Assembly: GCA_963210315.1 (NCBI GenBank)
Contig: OY723287.1
Coordinates: forward strand, 1,054,001-1,118,000
Length of the DNA stretch: 64,000 bases
Direction: 5' to 3'
From: Rhynchopus euleeides
Lineage: Eukaryota > Euglenozoa > Diplonemea > Diplonemida > Diplonemidae
Positions within the stretch are counted from its first letter, which is position 1. The number at the start of each line of letters is the position of its first letter. Below are positions 29,201 to 37,132 of this stretch, piece by piece. The notes beneath the pieces are model-generated. The model saw nothing but the letters and a program-made list of their open reading frames with translations. It was not told the origin of the DNA and did not search any database. Both the position numbers and the translations under genes were made by a program.

Positions 29201-31504
29201 ATCTCAGGCTCTGCCGACAACAGCGTTCGTGTCTGGGAGACATCAACAGGGAAGGAGCTGCAGAAGCTTGAAGGCCACACCTCTGCTGTCAACTCCGTGA
29301 CTGTCACACCAGACGGATTGAAGATCATCTCAGGCTCTGCCGACAACAGCGTTCGTGTCTGGGATACATCAACAGGGAAGGAGCTGCAGAAGCTTGAAGG
29401 CCACACCGGCTATGTGCGCTCCGTGACTGTCACACCAGACGGATCGAAGATCATCTCAGGCTCTGACGACAACAGCGTTCGTGTCTGGGAGACATCAACA
29501 GGGAAGGAGCTGCAGAACCTTGAAGGCCACACCTCTGCTGTCAACTCCGTGACTGTCACACCAGACGGATCGAAGATCATCTCAGGCTCTGAAGACAACA
29601 GCGTTCGTGTCTGGGAGACATCAACAGGGAAGGAGCTGCAGAAGCTTGAAGGCCACACCTCTGCTGTCAACTCCGTGACTGTCACACCAGACGGATCGAA
29701 GATCATCTCAGGCTCTGACGACAACAGCGTTCGTGTCTGGGAGACATCAACAGGGAAGGAGCTGCAGAAGCTTGAAGGCCACACCTCTGCTGTCAACTCC
29801 GTGACTGTCACACCAGACGGATCGAAGATCATCTCAGGCTCTGAAGACAACAGCGTTCGTGTCTGGGAGACATCAACAGGGAAGGAGCTGCAGAAGCTTG
29901 AAGGCCACACCGGCTATGTGCGCTCCGTGACTGTCACACCAGACGGATCGAAGATCATCTCAGGCTCTGACAACAGCGTTCGTGTCTGGGAGACATCAAC
30001 AGGGAAGGAGCTGCAGAAGCTTGAAGGCCACACCTCTGCTGTCAACTCCGTGACTGTCACACCAGACGGATCGAAGATCATTTCAGGCTCTGACGACAAC
30101 AGTGTTCGTGTCTGGGAGACATCAACAGGGAAGGAGCTGCAGAAGCTTGAAGGCCACACCGGCTATGTGCGCTCCGTGACTGTCACACCAGACGGATCGA
30201 AGATCATCTCAGGCTCTGACAACAGCGTTCGTGTCTGGGAGACATCAACAGGGAAGGAGCTGCAGAAGCTTGAAGGCCACACCTCTGCTGTCAACTCCGT
30301 GACTGTCACACCAGACGGATCGAAGATCATCTCAGGCTCTGACGACAACAGCGTTCGTGTCTGGGATACATCAACAGGGAAGGAGCTGCAGAAGCTTGAA
30401 GGCCACACCGGCTATGTGCGCTCCGTGACTGTCACACCAGACGGATCGAAGATCATCTCAGACTCTGACAACAGCGTTCGTGTCTGGGAGACATCAACAG
30501 GGAAGGAGCTGCAGAAGCTTGAAGGCCACACCTCTGCTGTCAACTCCGTGACTGTCACACCAGACGGATCGAAGATCATCTCAGGCTCTGCCGACAACAG
30601 CGTTCGTGTCTGGGAGACATCAACAGGGAAGGAGCTGCAGAAGCTTGAAGGCCACACCTCTGCTGTCAACTCCGTGACTGTCACACCAGACGGATTGAAG
30701 ATCATCTCAGGCTCTGCCGACAACAGCGTTCGTGTCTGGGATACATCAACAGGGAAGGAGCTGCAGAAGCTTGAAGGCCACACCGACTATGTGCTCTCCG
30801 TGACTGTCACACCAGACGGATCGAAGATCATCTCAGGCTCTGTCGACAACAGCGTTCGTGTCTGGGAGACATCAACAGGGAAGGAGCTGCAGAAGCTTGA
30901 AGGCCACACCGGCTATGTGCGCTCCGTGACTGTCACACCAGACGGATCGAAGATCATCTCAGGCTCTGACGACAACAGCGTTCGTGTCTGGGATACATCA
31001 ACAGGGAAGGAGCTGCAGAAGCTTGAAGGCCACACCTCTCCTGTCAACTCCGTGACTGTCACACCAGACGGATCGAAGATCATCTCAGGCTCTGCCGACA
31101 AGAGCGTTCGTGTCTGGGATACATCGACAGGGAAGGAGCTGCAGAAGCTTGAAGGCCACACCGGCTATGTGCGCTCCGTGACTGTCACACCAGACGGATC
31201 GAAGATTATCTCAGGCTCTGACGACAACAGCGTTCGTGTCTGGGATACATCAACAGGGAAGGAGCTGCAGAAGCTTGAAGGCCGCACCCCCTCAGTGGGC
31301 AGCGGAGCTATGACATCAGGGGTCCCCCCCTGCGTTGCTGTTTGTGATGGTAACGTGATCCGCATCTGTGCCGCATCCTGGCGTCTGCGGACTGTGATCG
31401 GCAGTGGGCCCGTTGTGCCTGTACCCTTTCAATGCGCCGGGCTCGACACTGTGACGCCTACCGCTGCACGCAGTGTGCTTGGTGGGGCTGTGGCTGCTGC
31501 GTAG
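23288..31504 (+). CDS. ADP-ribosyltransferase-NACHT-WD40 STAND protein (NLR-like)
   Basis: This is a single-exon, 2,738-residue protein. In order: MGSSAS (fits the G2/S6 N-myristoylation consensus); ankyrin-like 'GRTLLHEVL...GRTPVWYALQHRD' (residues ~40-110); a mono-ADP-ribosyltransferase domain (~250-490) with the R-S-ExE triad visible as 'TVFRGINV', 'NAFTSTTQ' and 'FPQEAELLY'; a NACHT NTPase (~575-1060) with Walker A GDGGTGKTS, Walker B VVVILDSLDEVG, sensor 'SVIVTTRGEYL' and the 'FAFRHKTLGEFLVARRLA' end motif; a pentapeptide-like stretch (~1140-1198); then 35 WD40 repeats (1202-2664) and a 74-residue tail. By family knowledge, WD40 should sense a ligand, NACHT oligomerise on nucleotide binding, and the ART modify a target arginine. 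That combined role is inference. An in-frame ATG at 23093 lies in a dispersed repeat and is rejected. Confidence 0.9.
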   Translation: MGSSASVEEHGRGWWGSTRAVKEALEGGTWRQLLEKHKADVNASDPYTGRTLLHEVLQPACRGVPAAAEAVKFLVEECGAASVPDGEGRTPVWYALQHRDVGTRSALLAALAEQVGNMQTEVVSRLRHFLTDEWAPLRARVPTVTDAAHTASDGLPQSQAQPPPQELPTDKPTDKDKTSERLENHVDGRKIRFTRSDKAGETPLLEWLVQLLTVRPDLGYRANHVDSMLLGLRFVVQRVLQHVENAPDEIEDWMAVDDWFEHLCAGYLFTCDCVEYEVNSETCDLVRKADGAPSVKEYHGNFTDPVVLGNHGAGCVRPALYFGMNQAMRTIGLSKEARESAAGSVFELEPAPAQLHVIATFQPLIAKLTRLIRSRRPSLTTVFRGINVNVSAQYKVGTSVVWNAFTSTTQEQGVAKTFMYGKAGTFFVIVAKQGAAEVGFASVFPQEAELLYDSNIEFRVQWKLSPTLLRMVGQPFDVIVMQEVAAHDEKKDSNNGAGDYSVADQVEAVRKVLQHTASLFAEFLDGYVEGRVGDDTHVAESETRMLLHEVDEWLAADGHGEEGAGEGARGTGRHPLCLVGDGGTGKTSAAVAVLCHLLQEKKGDAGVVAGQRKKPVFPVFVALPSIGASTVTTHGGIDEFIGKSFGLEGAALDHLSSVYDVVVILDSLDEVGLARKDLGDAYKASGGQGVLRLHPWCANQCSVIVTTRGEYLKSVDHTPSQICGDGTRSLYMQPFTQADAVAYISKVRVAQVAKAEQQRVDAFFTADDQRKLADTVRGTCGAADDDTAVVPSVRAVVVAIVERAWVLAGAGSGSSGKDKTPGASTDNGVRGNANTTPCVEAAAEAVILALEGRCGGTPHDAGSSVPLRDVLVALSQQAGFLELKAAQQRAAEQTTTRLEQLAAEPVPPRTVADAEVAVLSQLRNPFLLHMACYAQHELSSCSAQVHQCLSDVAVYEAYLQKHVEVGLRQGSVGAARAEEVLRVGELIACAMLQAQTWQGSLGTERARLLQEDGVDRARADEAFRVLPFRVESFHDDSSAFAFRHKTLGEFLVARRLARKGAVADTLRCKVRRAFSKDAPNVLEYFADTVLTRGGDERDTKVVSELLPLLLATRDAGDDAKSLASASNAMALAARTRFTFRCDLTGVLVQDSDLRHARLCATVLEKSRFHNCWLEHAMLWEGNLTRSDWEGSSFGAPLPPLLGHTDNVCSVTVTPDGSKIISSSADNSVRVWETSTGKELQKLEGHTSYVLSVTVTPDGSKIISGSDDNSVRVWEASTGKELQKLEGHTSPVNSVTVTPDGSKIISGSDDNSVRVWDTSTGKELQKLEGHTSYVLSVTVTPDGSKIISGSDDKSVRVWETSTGKELQKLEGHTSAVNSVTVTPDGSKIISGSDDNSVRVWETSTGKELQKLEGHTSAVNSVTVTPDGSKIISGSADNSVRVWDTSTGKELQKLEGHTSAVNSVTVTPDGSKIISGSADNSVRVWETSTGKELQKLEGHTSAVNSVTVTPDGSKIISGSEDNSVRVWETSTGKELQKLEGHTGYVRSVTVTPDGSKIISGSDNSVRVWETSTGKELQKLEGHTSAVNSVTVTPDGSKIISGSDDNSVRVWETSTGKELQKLEGHTGYVRSVTVTPDGSKIISGSDNSVRVWETSTGKELQKLEGHTSAVNSVTVTPDGSKIISGSDDNSVRVWDTSTGKELQKLEGHTGYVRSVTVTPDGSKIISDSADNSVRVWDTSTGKELQKLEGHTSAVNSVTVTPDGSKIISGSDDNSVRVWETSTGKELQKLEGHTGYVRSVTVTPDGSKIISGSDNSVRVWETSTGKELQKLEGHTSAVNSVTVTPDGSKIISGSDDNSVRVWDTSTGKELQKLEGHTGYVRSVTVTPDGSKIISGSDNSVRVWETSTGKELQKLEGHTSAVNSVTVTPDGSKIISGSDDNSVRVWETSTGKELQKLEGHTSAVNSVTVTPDGSKIISGSADNSVRVWETSTGKELQKLEGHTSAVNSVTVTPDGLKIISGSADNSVRVWDTSTGKELQKLEGHTGYVRSVTVTPDGSKIISGSDDNSVRVWETSTGKELQNLEGHTSAVNSVTVTPDGSKIISGSEDNSVRVWETSTGKELQKLEGHTSAVNSVTVTPDGSKIISGSDDNSVRVWETSTGKELQKLEGHTSAVNSVTVTPDGSKIISGSEDNSVRVWETSTGKELQKLEGHTGYVRSVTVTPDGSKIISGSDNSVRVWETSTGKELQKLEGHTSAVNSVTVTPDGSKIISGSDDNSVRVWETSTGKELQKLEGHTGYVRSVTVTPDGSKIISGSDNSVRVWETSTGKELQKLEGHTSAVNSVTVTPDGSKIISGSDDNSVRVWDTSTGKELQKLEGHTGYVRSVTVTPDGSKIISDSDNSVRVWETSTGKELQKLEGHTSAVNSVTVTPDGSKIISGSADNSVRVWETSTGKELQKLEGHTSAVNSVTVTPDGLKIISGSADNSVRVWDTSTGKELQKLEGHTDYVLSVTVTPDGSKIISGSVDNSVRVWETSTGKELQKLEGHTGYVRSVTVTPDGSKIISGSDDNSVRVWDTSTGKELQKLEGHTSPVNSVTVTPDGSKIISGSADKSVRVWDTSTGKELQKLEGHTGYVRSVTVTPDGSKIISGSDDNSVRVWDTSTGKELQKLEGRTPSVGSGAMTSGVPPCVAVCDGNVIRICAASWRLRTVIGSGPVVPVPFQCAGLDTVTPTAARSVLGGAVAAA
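26891..31279 (+). repeat. 35 tandem WD40-coding repeats of 126/123 bp
   Basis: Each unit encodes GHT-x-x-V-x-SVTVTPDGSKIIS followed by GS-x-DNSVRVWETS and TGKELQKLE. Twenty-eight units are 42 codons and seven lack one codon in the SGSDDNS loop; 35 x 126 - 21 equals the observed 4,389 bp. Variation is confined mainly to the two residues after GHT (SA, SP, SY, GY, DY, DN), the residue before SV (N, R, L, C), the residue after SGS (D, A, E, V or absent) and E/D after VW. Thirty-five units would make five seven-bladed propellers. A diverged 36th start ('GRTPSVGSG') follows. Confidence 0.93.
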
Positions 31505-32586
31505 CACCGCAGTGTGCCAGAGGGATGTGTGCAAGGCAAGTTGCGGGTCGTTTTTCAGCTGGAAGCAGCCAGAATCCAAGCTGACGAAACCTTGGGCAAG
31601 ACCAAGGTCTTCTGGTGTGGTGTTCACTGTAGTCTGCCAACAAACGATTCTAGTGTGTCCGCAGGTTTGACCCTGTCATGTGCCACCTTTCCAGGTGACA
31701 CTTGCCACAAGATTTACGTGCGTGTTTACACTGCAGAGCCCTCGGGCGGGAGTTGTGAGGTCGAGGAGGGCGGTGCTCTGTTCAGGTGAGTCCGTGTTCC
31801 TGCTTTGTTCTTCTGTTGAATGGGACGGGCCCAGTCCTCGTGGGTTGCCGACCGGTGTGTCCTCCCCTGGGACCCCCCCCTCCCCCCACCACTTGCATCT
31901 GGTACAGTTTCAGTGAGAGCTGAGCGGAGCCATGCTTGCTCTCGGTGGCCAATTGTCCGCAGTCCTGCAGCAAGACGAGTTGGCTAATGCTCTAGTTGCA
32001 GCCAGCCCCGTCCAGGTGTTCTGCCGTGGGCCAGCTCACCATCTGCAGGTCACCCCGTCACACACACAAGTGGACAGGCCCTGTCAACGAAATCGATGTG
32101 ACTGCTCTTGCAGCAGGGAAACGGATGTGGGCCTGCATTGCATCTTGTTGCGCCGCAGATCGAACAGCCTTTCGTGTGGTCGGCGCCGATCTTGTATAGA
32201 ACATAGGCAGTAGGCTGCTGTGGGTGACCTGCAGGTTCTCCGTCCCTTTCGTGCAGGCAGCGCGAGAGGCGCGATGTTTTTATGGGAACACGGGGGCTGT
32301 CCCCACAATCCATTCTGCTCTCTTGTCTGCTGTTTATGTTGAACAAGGTCTGTCGGGTAGTTCAGGCTCGTGGCCCTCCTCGTTCCGATAGCCCCTCGGA
32401 CATCCAACTGATTCACGTGCAGCCGCCACTGCGACACACGCACCCTTCGAACGCCCTGCTAGAACACGCGCGCAGCGCGCCGCGCGCCACACACACGGAA
32501 GGCGGTGAGAAGGGGGGCCAGGAGGGGGGGGTGGGGGTGGGGGTGGGGGTGGGCACTTCGAACCCTCCTGTGGGGGGTGTGTTGGC
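31505..32586. other. Intergenic, no gene supported
   Basis: This is moderately complex sequence with no convincing frame. It contains CAG/CTGCAG-rich segments, a poly-G/TGGGGG tract (32518-32552) just before the next gene, and no recognised repeat family. Part may be the 3' UTR of the WD40 gene. Confidence 0.5.
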
Positions 32587-33315
32587 ATGGGTATATTCGA
32601 TGGGTACGACAATGCGTACGACCGGTACTCTGACATCCTTGAAAGCACACCTGCCTACAACGCGACAGACGTGTCGGATGATGGGCTGCCCCCTGCCGTG
32701 CTCGGTGGCATAATCGTGGGAGCTGTGGTGATCATCGTCGCCGTCTCTGCAGCTGCTGTCTACTGCTACAAGAGTGATCAATGCGAGCCGTACCGCAAGA
32801 AGCTGCGGCGCTGCTGCGGGGCAGGCGACATCGAAGCCGAAGGTGTCCGGACAGGAGCCCCTGTTGCGGTGGCTGCAAACCCTCTTCCCTCGCGTTTCAA
32901 CTCGCCGGACGGCGGCAGTCCGGTGTCGCTGCAGGGGGATCCTGCAAACACATTTGTGTTCAGCGAAACAGAGCCCTTCTCCTTGACCTGTGTGGAGCAC
33001 ACGCAGTGGACGGCATGCCTCCAGGGCGTCGAATTTGTGAAGCAGGAGAAGCTGCTGCAGGCGATGCAGCGATTCAACGACGCGCGGGGTGTCCCCGCCG
33101 ACGACACCTTTGGGGAGGGCCTTGCGGTTGCCAAGGCCTGGGAGCTCCTTGGGATGCCTGCTCCGGCCGCCACACGGCTGCTGCGGCTGCAGCGGCACCA
33201 CGCCCAGAGGGCAAATCGTGGCTTCCCTGCGGAGTGGGGCCGCGTGCCGCAAAATACGCCGTATCCAAAGGAGAAATCACCTCTCCGCCCTGTCTATATG
33301 CCACTACCGAAATAG
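32587..33315 (+). CDS. Single-pass membrane protein, unknown function
   Basis: The 242-residue protein has one strong hydrophobic segment at residues ~36-60 ('AVLGGIIVGAVVIIVAVSAA'), followed by a Cys/Lys/Arg-rich juxtamembrane stretch ('YRKKLRRCC') that could be cytoplasmic and acylated. The short N-terminal part has one N-glycosylation sequon (NAT at 25). The cytoplasmic part includes 'CLQGVEFVKQEKLLQAMQRF', possibly helical, and ends in proline/basic residues. No signal peptide is visible from this ATG, and no acceptor AG precedes it closely, so an upstream exon encoding more ectodomain is possible. I do not recognise the family. Confidence 0.6.
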   Translation: MGIFDGYDNAYDRYSDILESTPAYNATDVSDDGLPPAVLGGIIVGAVVIIVAVSAAAVYCYKSDQCEPYRKKLRRCCGAGDIEAEGVRTGAPVAVAANPLPSRFNSPDGGSPVSLQGDPANTFVFSETEPFSLTCVEHTQWTACLQGVEFVKQEKLLQAMQRFNDARGVPADDTFGEGLAVAKAWELLGMPAPAATRLLRLQRHHAQRANRGFPAEWGRVPQNTPYPKEKSPLRPVYMPLPK

Positions 33316-34737
33316 CGGCGTGGGGTGGGGTGGGAGAGGGAGAGGGGTGGTGCCCTGTTGTGCCGGCCTGATTTGACCTGAGGGCTGCCCGGGTGGGGTT
33401 TGGCGAAATCAGGCGGTTAAAATGTGGTCAAAAAAACATGTGCAAAAACAAAATACCCCCCCACCCCCCCGCCCCCCGCCCCTCCCCTCCCCAGTGGGTG
33501 TTTTCGGTGTGTACGGTGGAGGTATCCATCAGGGCTCGCTCGGTGCGACCTACCCTCAGCAACAGGTTGATGTGTGTATGAGGTGTGCCACCAAGAGCAA
33601 GTGCTCGGCGTGTGTCTACACTGCTATAAAAAGATTTACGTGTGTATGAGGTGTGCCAGTGGAGATCACACCACACCGAGAGCAGGGCGTTCTACGGCGT
33701 GCCCTCCGCCCCTGCAAGAAGATACGGAGGTGGATCTGGCTGCCGTGCCTTAGGCGTTTACATAATGGGGCTGGATACCTCCGTTAACCTTCCACACACC
33801 ACTCCAAGAAGGATGAACGTGTGTGAAGAGGGGTATGTCGATGGGCACCCTTGCTCTCTATAAAGCGCAGAAGAAAACAGCGAGTTTTCATGTCTCTTTC
33901 TTTCTTTCTTTCTTTCTTTCTCTCTCTCTCTCCTCTCGAAAGTATTTTCTTCGGGGGGCCTGTCGGTATTGTCAAAACCCCCCCGCCCTCCCCCGGCAAA
34001 GTTTTGACACACCAGTTGAGTGAAAGGCGCCCGTTATTTGTTTTTCAGTGTAGAACGAAGGAAATCAAACAAACTCCCTGACCTCCTCAAAGAAATATAT
34101 GGCTTCGGCACTCCGGGCGCTAAACCGCCTACACCGCGTTTCTATTGACGAGGGACAGATGGAAGAGGGCGTGACGCCACCTGGCAACACAGCGCCGCAC
34201 CCACCACCGCCAACGCCTTCTCCGCAGCAGCTTCCGCAGGTGTAGACCGTCGGTCTGATCCCAAAGGCCTAAAGGCTGGGGAGGAGGCCCCCGAATCGGT
34301 CATAACTTTCCCCCCCACACTGCACACTGCACCTTCCTGTATTCAGCAATCCAGAAAACCGCCCAAAGTCGCTCCCCCGGAAAAGGCAAGGCGGCGGTGG
34401 ATGTGGCAGCTGAGGCAGGGATGTCCTAGCGTGGCCCCCCCCTCCTCACGAAGAGGTGCCGCAAATGGGTGCCAAAAAAAAGCGCATGCTTGCACTAGCC
34501 TCCGCACTCGCCTGCACCCGTCCCCCCACCCCGCAGGCCGCAGGGCGAGCGATGCGCGCAGTTGTCACCTCAACCCACCCCCGCCCCCCCGCCCACCCGG
34601 TGTCAGGATGTTTGCCCCACCGTCGCTATGGCCTTGCCACCTCGACCCTCCGCCCGGGATCAAACCCGCAAACGCTGGGGTCCACACTCATCACGTGACA
34701 GGGGGGTGTGAGGGAGGGAAAGGGGGTGGTGGCGGTG
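33316..34737. other. Intergenic, no gene supported
   Basis: The stretch holds C-rich tracts (33456-33492), a CTTT/CT microsatellite (about 33897-33932) and, twice, 'tgtgtatgaggtgtgcca' (33573 and 33640). The segment before the next start is proline-codon-rich but lacks a sustained frame that I trust. Confidence 0.5.
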
Positions 34738-36281
34738 ATGGATGGTGCAGATGCGCGTGTTGCGTCGGTGCTGCAGCGTGCGCAGGATGCCCTCACAGCC
34801 CCTGCCAGTGCTGGGCCCGGGGTTGTGATGGACCTCGTGGCGGCGCTGATGGAATCGCTGGACAGCAGCAAGAAGCGTGCGGACCAGACGTTCGACACGC
34901 TGTCAGCCTGGCAGGAGAAGCTGCACCGACGAGAACAGGCTGCCGACCGGCGGGAGGCTGAGCTCACACAGCGACAACAGAGTTTCGATGCGCGAGAAGG
35001 TACAGTGTCCCCTTCTTCTGCCATTTCAGTTTTTACGCACGCAATGTGTCTATTCAGCTCTGCCCGCCGTGTTCTGCTTTGTCAAAGCAAAGTGCGACGA
35101 GGCAGCATTAAGAGCGGTCTCCATGGTGTTCGTACTGTGCTACTGTGGTGCAAACATGTTGCCAAGAAGTGAAACGAAGCGAACTATCGCGGAGGAAGAG
35201 GAGAGAACCACCTGAATCGGCACACTCATATCTCACTGTTTCTTATTTTGGGCTACGCCGCACCACCCCCCACAGCGCTGTTGCAGACGAGCGTTGCAGG
35301 CGATGCTGAGCAGGTGCCGCCGGAAGGCAACACCGCAGGGGCGGACGCGGAGGAATCCAACCTGGCGGGCAGCCTGAATGATGAACATCGGGCTTCGCGT
35401 GCCAGCACCGCAAAGCTGGAGGCCTCGGTATGCCGAGGGCCAGGGCAATGCTTGGGGGGGTTTGTGTGCGGTGTTGGGTATTTTTTGGCGGTTCTCAGAA
35501 TCAAATCAGGGTTCGTCTGGTGGGGCCTCATGGAAGTAAACAGGTTGTCAGGCCTGTTTGATAGCCACTCGTGGGGGGGGGGGGGGAGGCCCTGCGGCTC
35601 ACAAACATAGGAGACAAGCCTGTTTTCGGCGCAGAGTGAACGGTCCCACAAAATGCGAATCGTTGTTCCGACTCCGCGTCCACTCCGCCCACTCCACACA
35701 CACAGTGCTGCATCCCTGAGGTTCTGACCATTGCTCTGAGCTCGCCTGTGCCGATCCCCCTGCACATGCGGCGGTCCGGGTCGGGTGTTCACCACCCGAC
35801 AACCGCCGCAACGACTGTCAACGTCCCCCGCAGCGGCAGCGACGCCCAGTCTGCCCCGCAGGCAGCCGCGGCGGCAAGGCAGCCGGCACGGGTCAGCGCT
35901 GACCCGCTGGGGCTGCGCGGCATTGTGGTGCGCGAGATGCGTACCTCCAGCCCCTTCAAGCGGAGCAGGTCGGAGAAGGCGCAGCGTGCATCGCCTGGAG
36001 GAAGCAGGGCGCAGGGCGCGCTGCTGTCCGGAGGCCCTGGCAAGTCGGTGTCCAGCAAGTCGCTCCACAAGGCGCATCTGGGTGGCAGCGCGTCCCCCGC
36101 CTCCGGGCGCACCCAGAGCTTCAGGGGCAAGCGCCCTGCGTCTGGGAGGCACCGTTCCGCCACCGCAGCCCCTGCGTCACCCATGACCCCAGCGGTGCGC
36201 TCGCCCTCGGGCAAGAAGCGTCCCACGCCTCGTGTCCTTCCCGAAAGCCCGACAGGGTCCGGGACACAGGGTGGGGTGTAG
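34738..36281 (+). CDS. Coiled-coil/basic-tail protein, three exons
   Basis: The proposed exons are 34738-34999, 35276-35427 and 35706-36281 (329 residues). Donors are gtacag (35000) and gtatgc (35428); acceptors are the C-rich 'ccccccacag' at 35275 and 'ccacacacacag' at 35705, and phases 1 and 0 agree. Exon 1 starts MDGADARVASVLQRAQDAL and ends in a heptad-like charged helix ('WQEKLHRREQAADRREAEL') predicted to be a coiled coil. Exon 3 encodes an Ala/Ser/Arg/Pro-rich basic tail with 'SSPFKRSRSEKAQR' and 'SGKKRPTPRVLPESP', which carry possible nuclear-localisation and SP/TP phosphorylation sites. No family is recognised. An alternative exon 3 start at 35721 is also in phase. Confidence 0.6.
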
Positions 36282-37132
36282 CCGTGGTGCTGTAGCAAAG
36301 TCGCGAAGAAATGAAGAGGGCGGGGGGGAATCGTACGACTGAGAGGGCTTTAGGATGGCTTGAGGCGGCAGAGTGTGCGCTCACCATGAAGCGAACGGAG
36401 CACCTTTTTTTATCTCAGCATTGCTATGCACGTTGCTTTCTTTTGGAAAGGGTGGAAAAGGCACACAAGGGGCGGCAGCTGCGCCCCCCAGCCAGCAAGA
36501 GGGGGTGGTGGTGGCGAATCTTACAGCCCTTCCACGGGGGCTGGGGTTTGTACGGATCCGAAAGGCGGATGCGCCAAACACACTCTCACACATTCTCTCC
36601 CTGTGTATACCCCTCTCGCAAAGCGAAGAAGGGCACGTCTACACCCACGCAAAACCCTCTTATTGCAAGCACACACACAGACACAACGCGTGCGTAACCT
36701 TCCTACTGTGTGCCAACCGGGATTCAGGGGCGCACCCGCCCTCGCCCCCTCCCGAGTTGATGAAGCACCCCGAAGCACCCCCTGTGGGAGGGGGTGCGGC
36801 AAAACCGAGCAGCATATGTACGCGATAGATCGAGACAGGCACGGCACTCCCTCTCCCCCACACCCCGTCCTCCGACTTCTTCTACTTCTTTCCGCACTGC
36901 AGCATTGATGAAGAATTGACACGCGCACACGCATATGCAAGCGTGGTCAGGACTCTCGGCGTGAGTGCGATACGCAAAACTCTGGTTTCAATTCACACAC
37001 ACCGCCACCCAACACCACCAGACACACGCGCGCAGTGCGCGCGCGCCCGGCAGGGGCGTTGGTGGGAGGGAGGAGGGAGAGAGAGAGAGAGAGAGCCGGA
37101 GGGGCAAGGCTGCGGCACCACCCTCAGGGGCG
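36282..37132. other. Intergenic, no gene supported
   Basis: A degraded AAATCGTAC-type repeat fragment lies at about 36300-36390. A segment at about 36915-37005 ('cgcaaaactctggtttcaat') resembles 49130-49210. A GA run (about 37076-37095) lies just upstream of the AP-3 mu start. Confidence 0.5.

Noticed and set aside
27028-31161. Series of minus-strand frames 'MWPSSFCSSFPVDVSQTRT'
   Set aside because: They are shadows of the WD40 array; each lasts only a few repeats and is broken wherever the unit variant changes.
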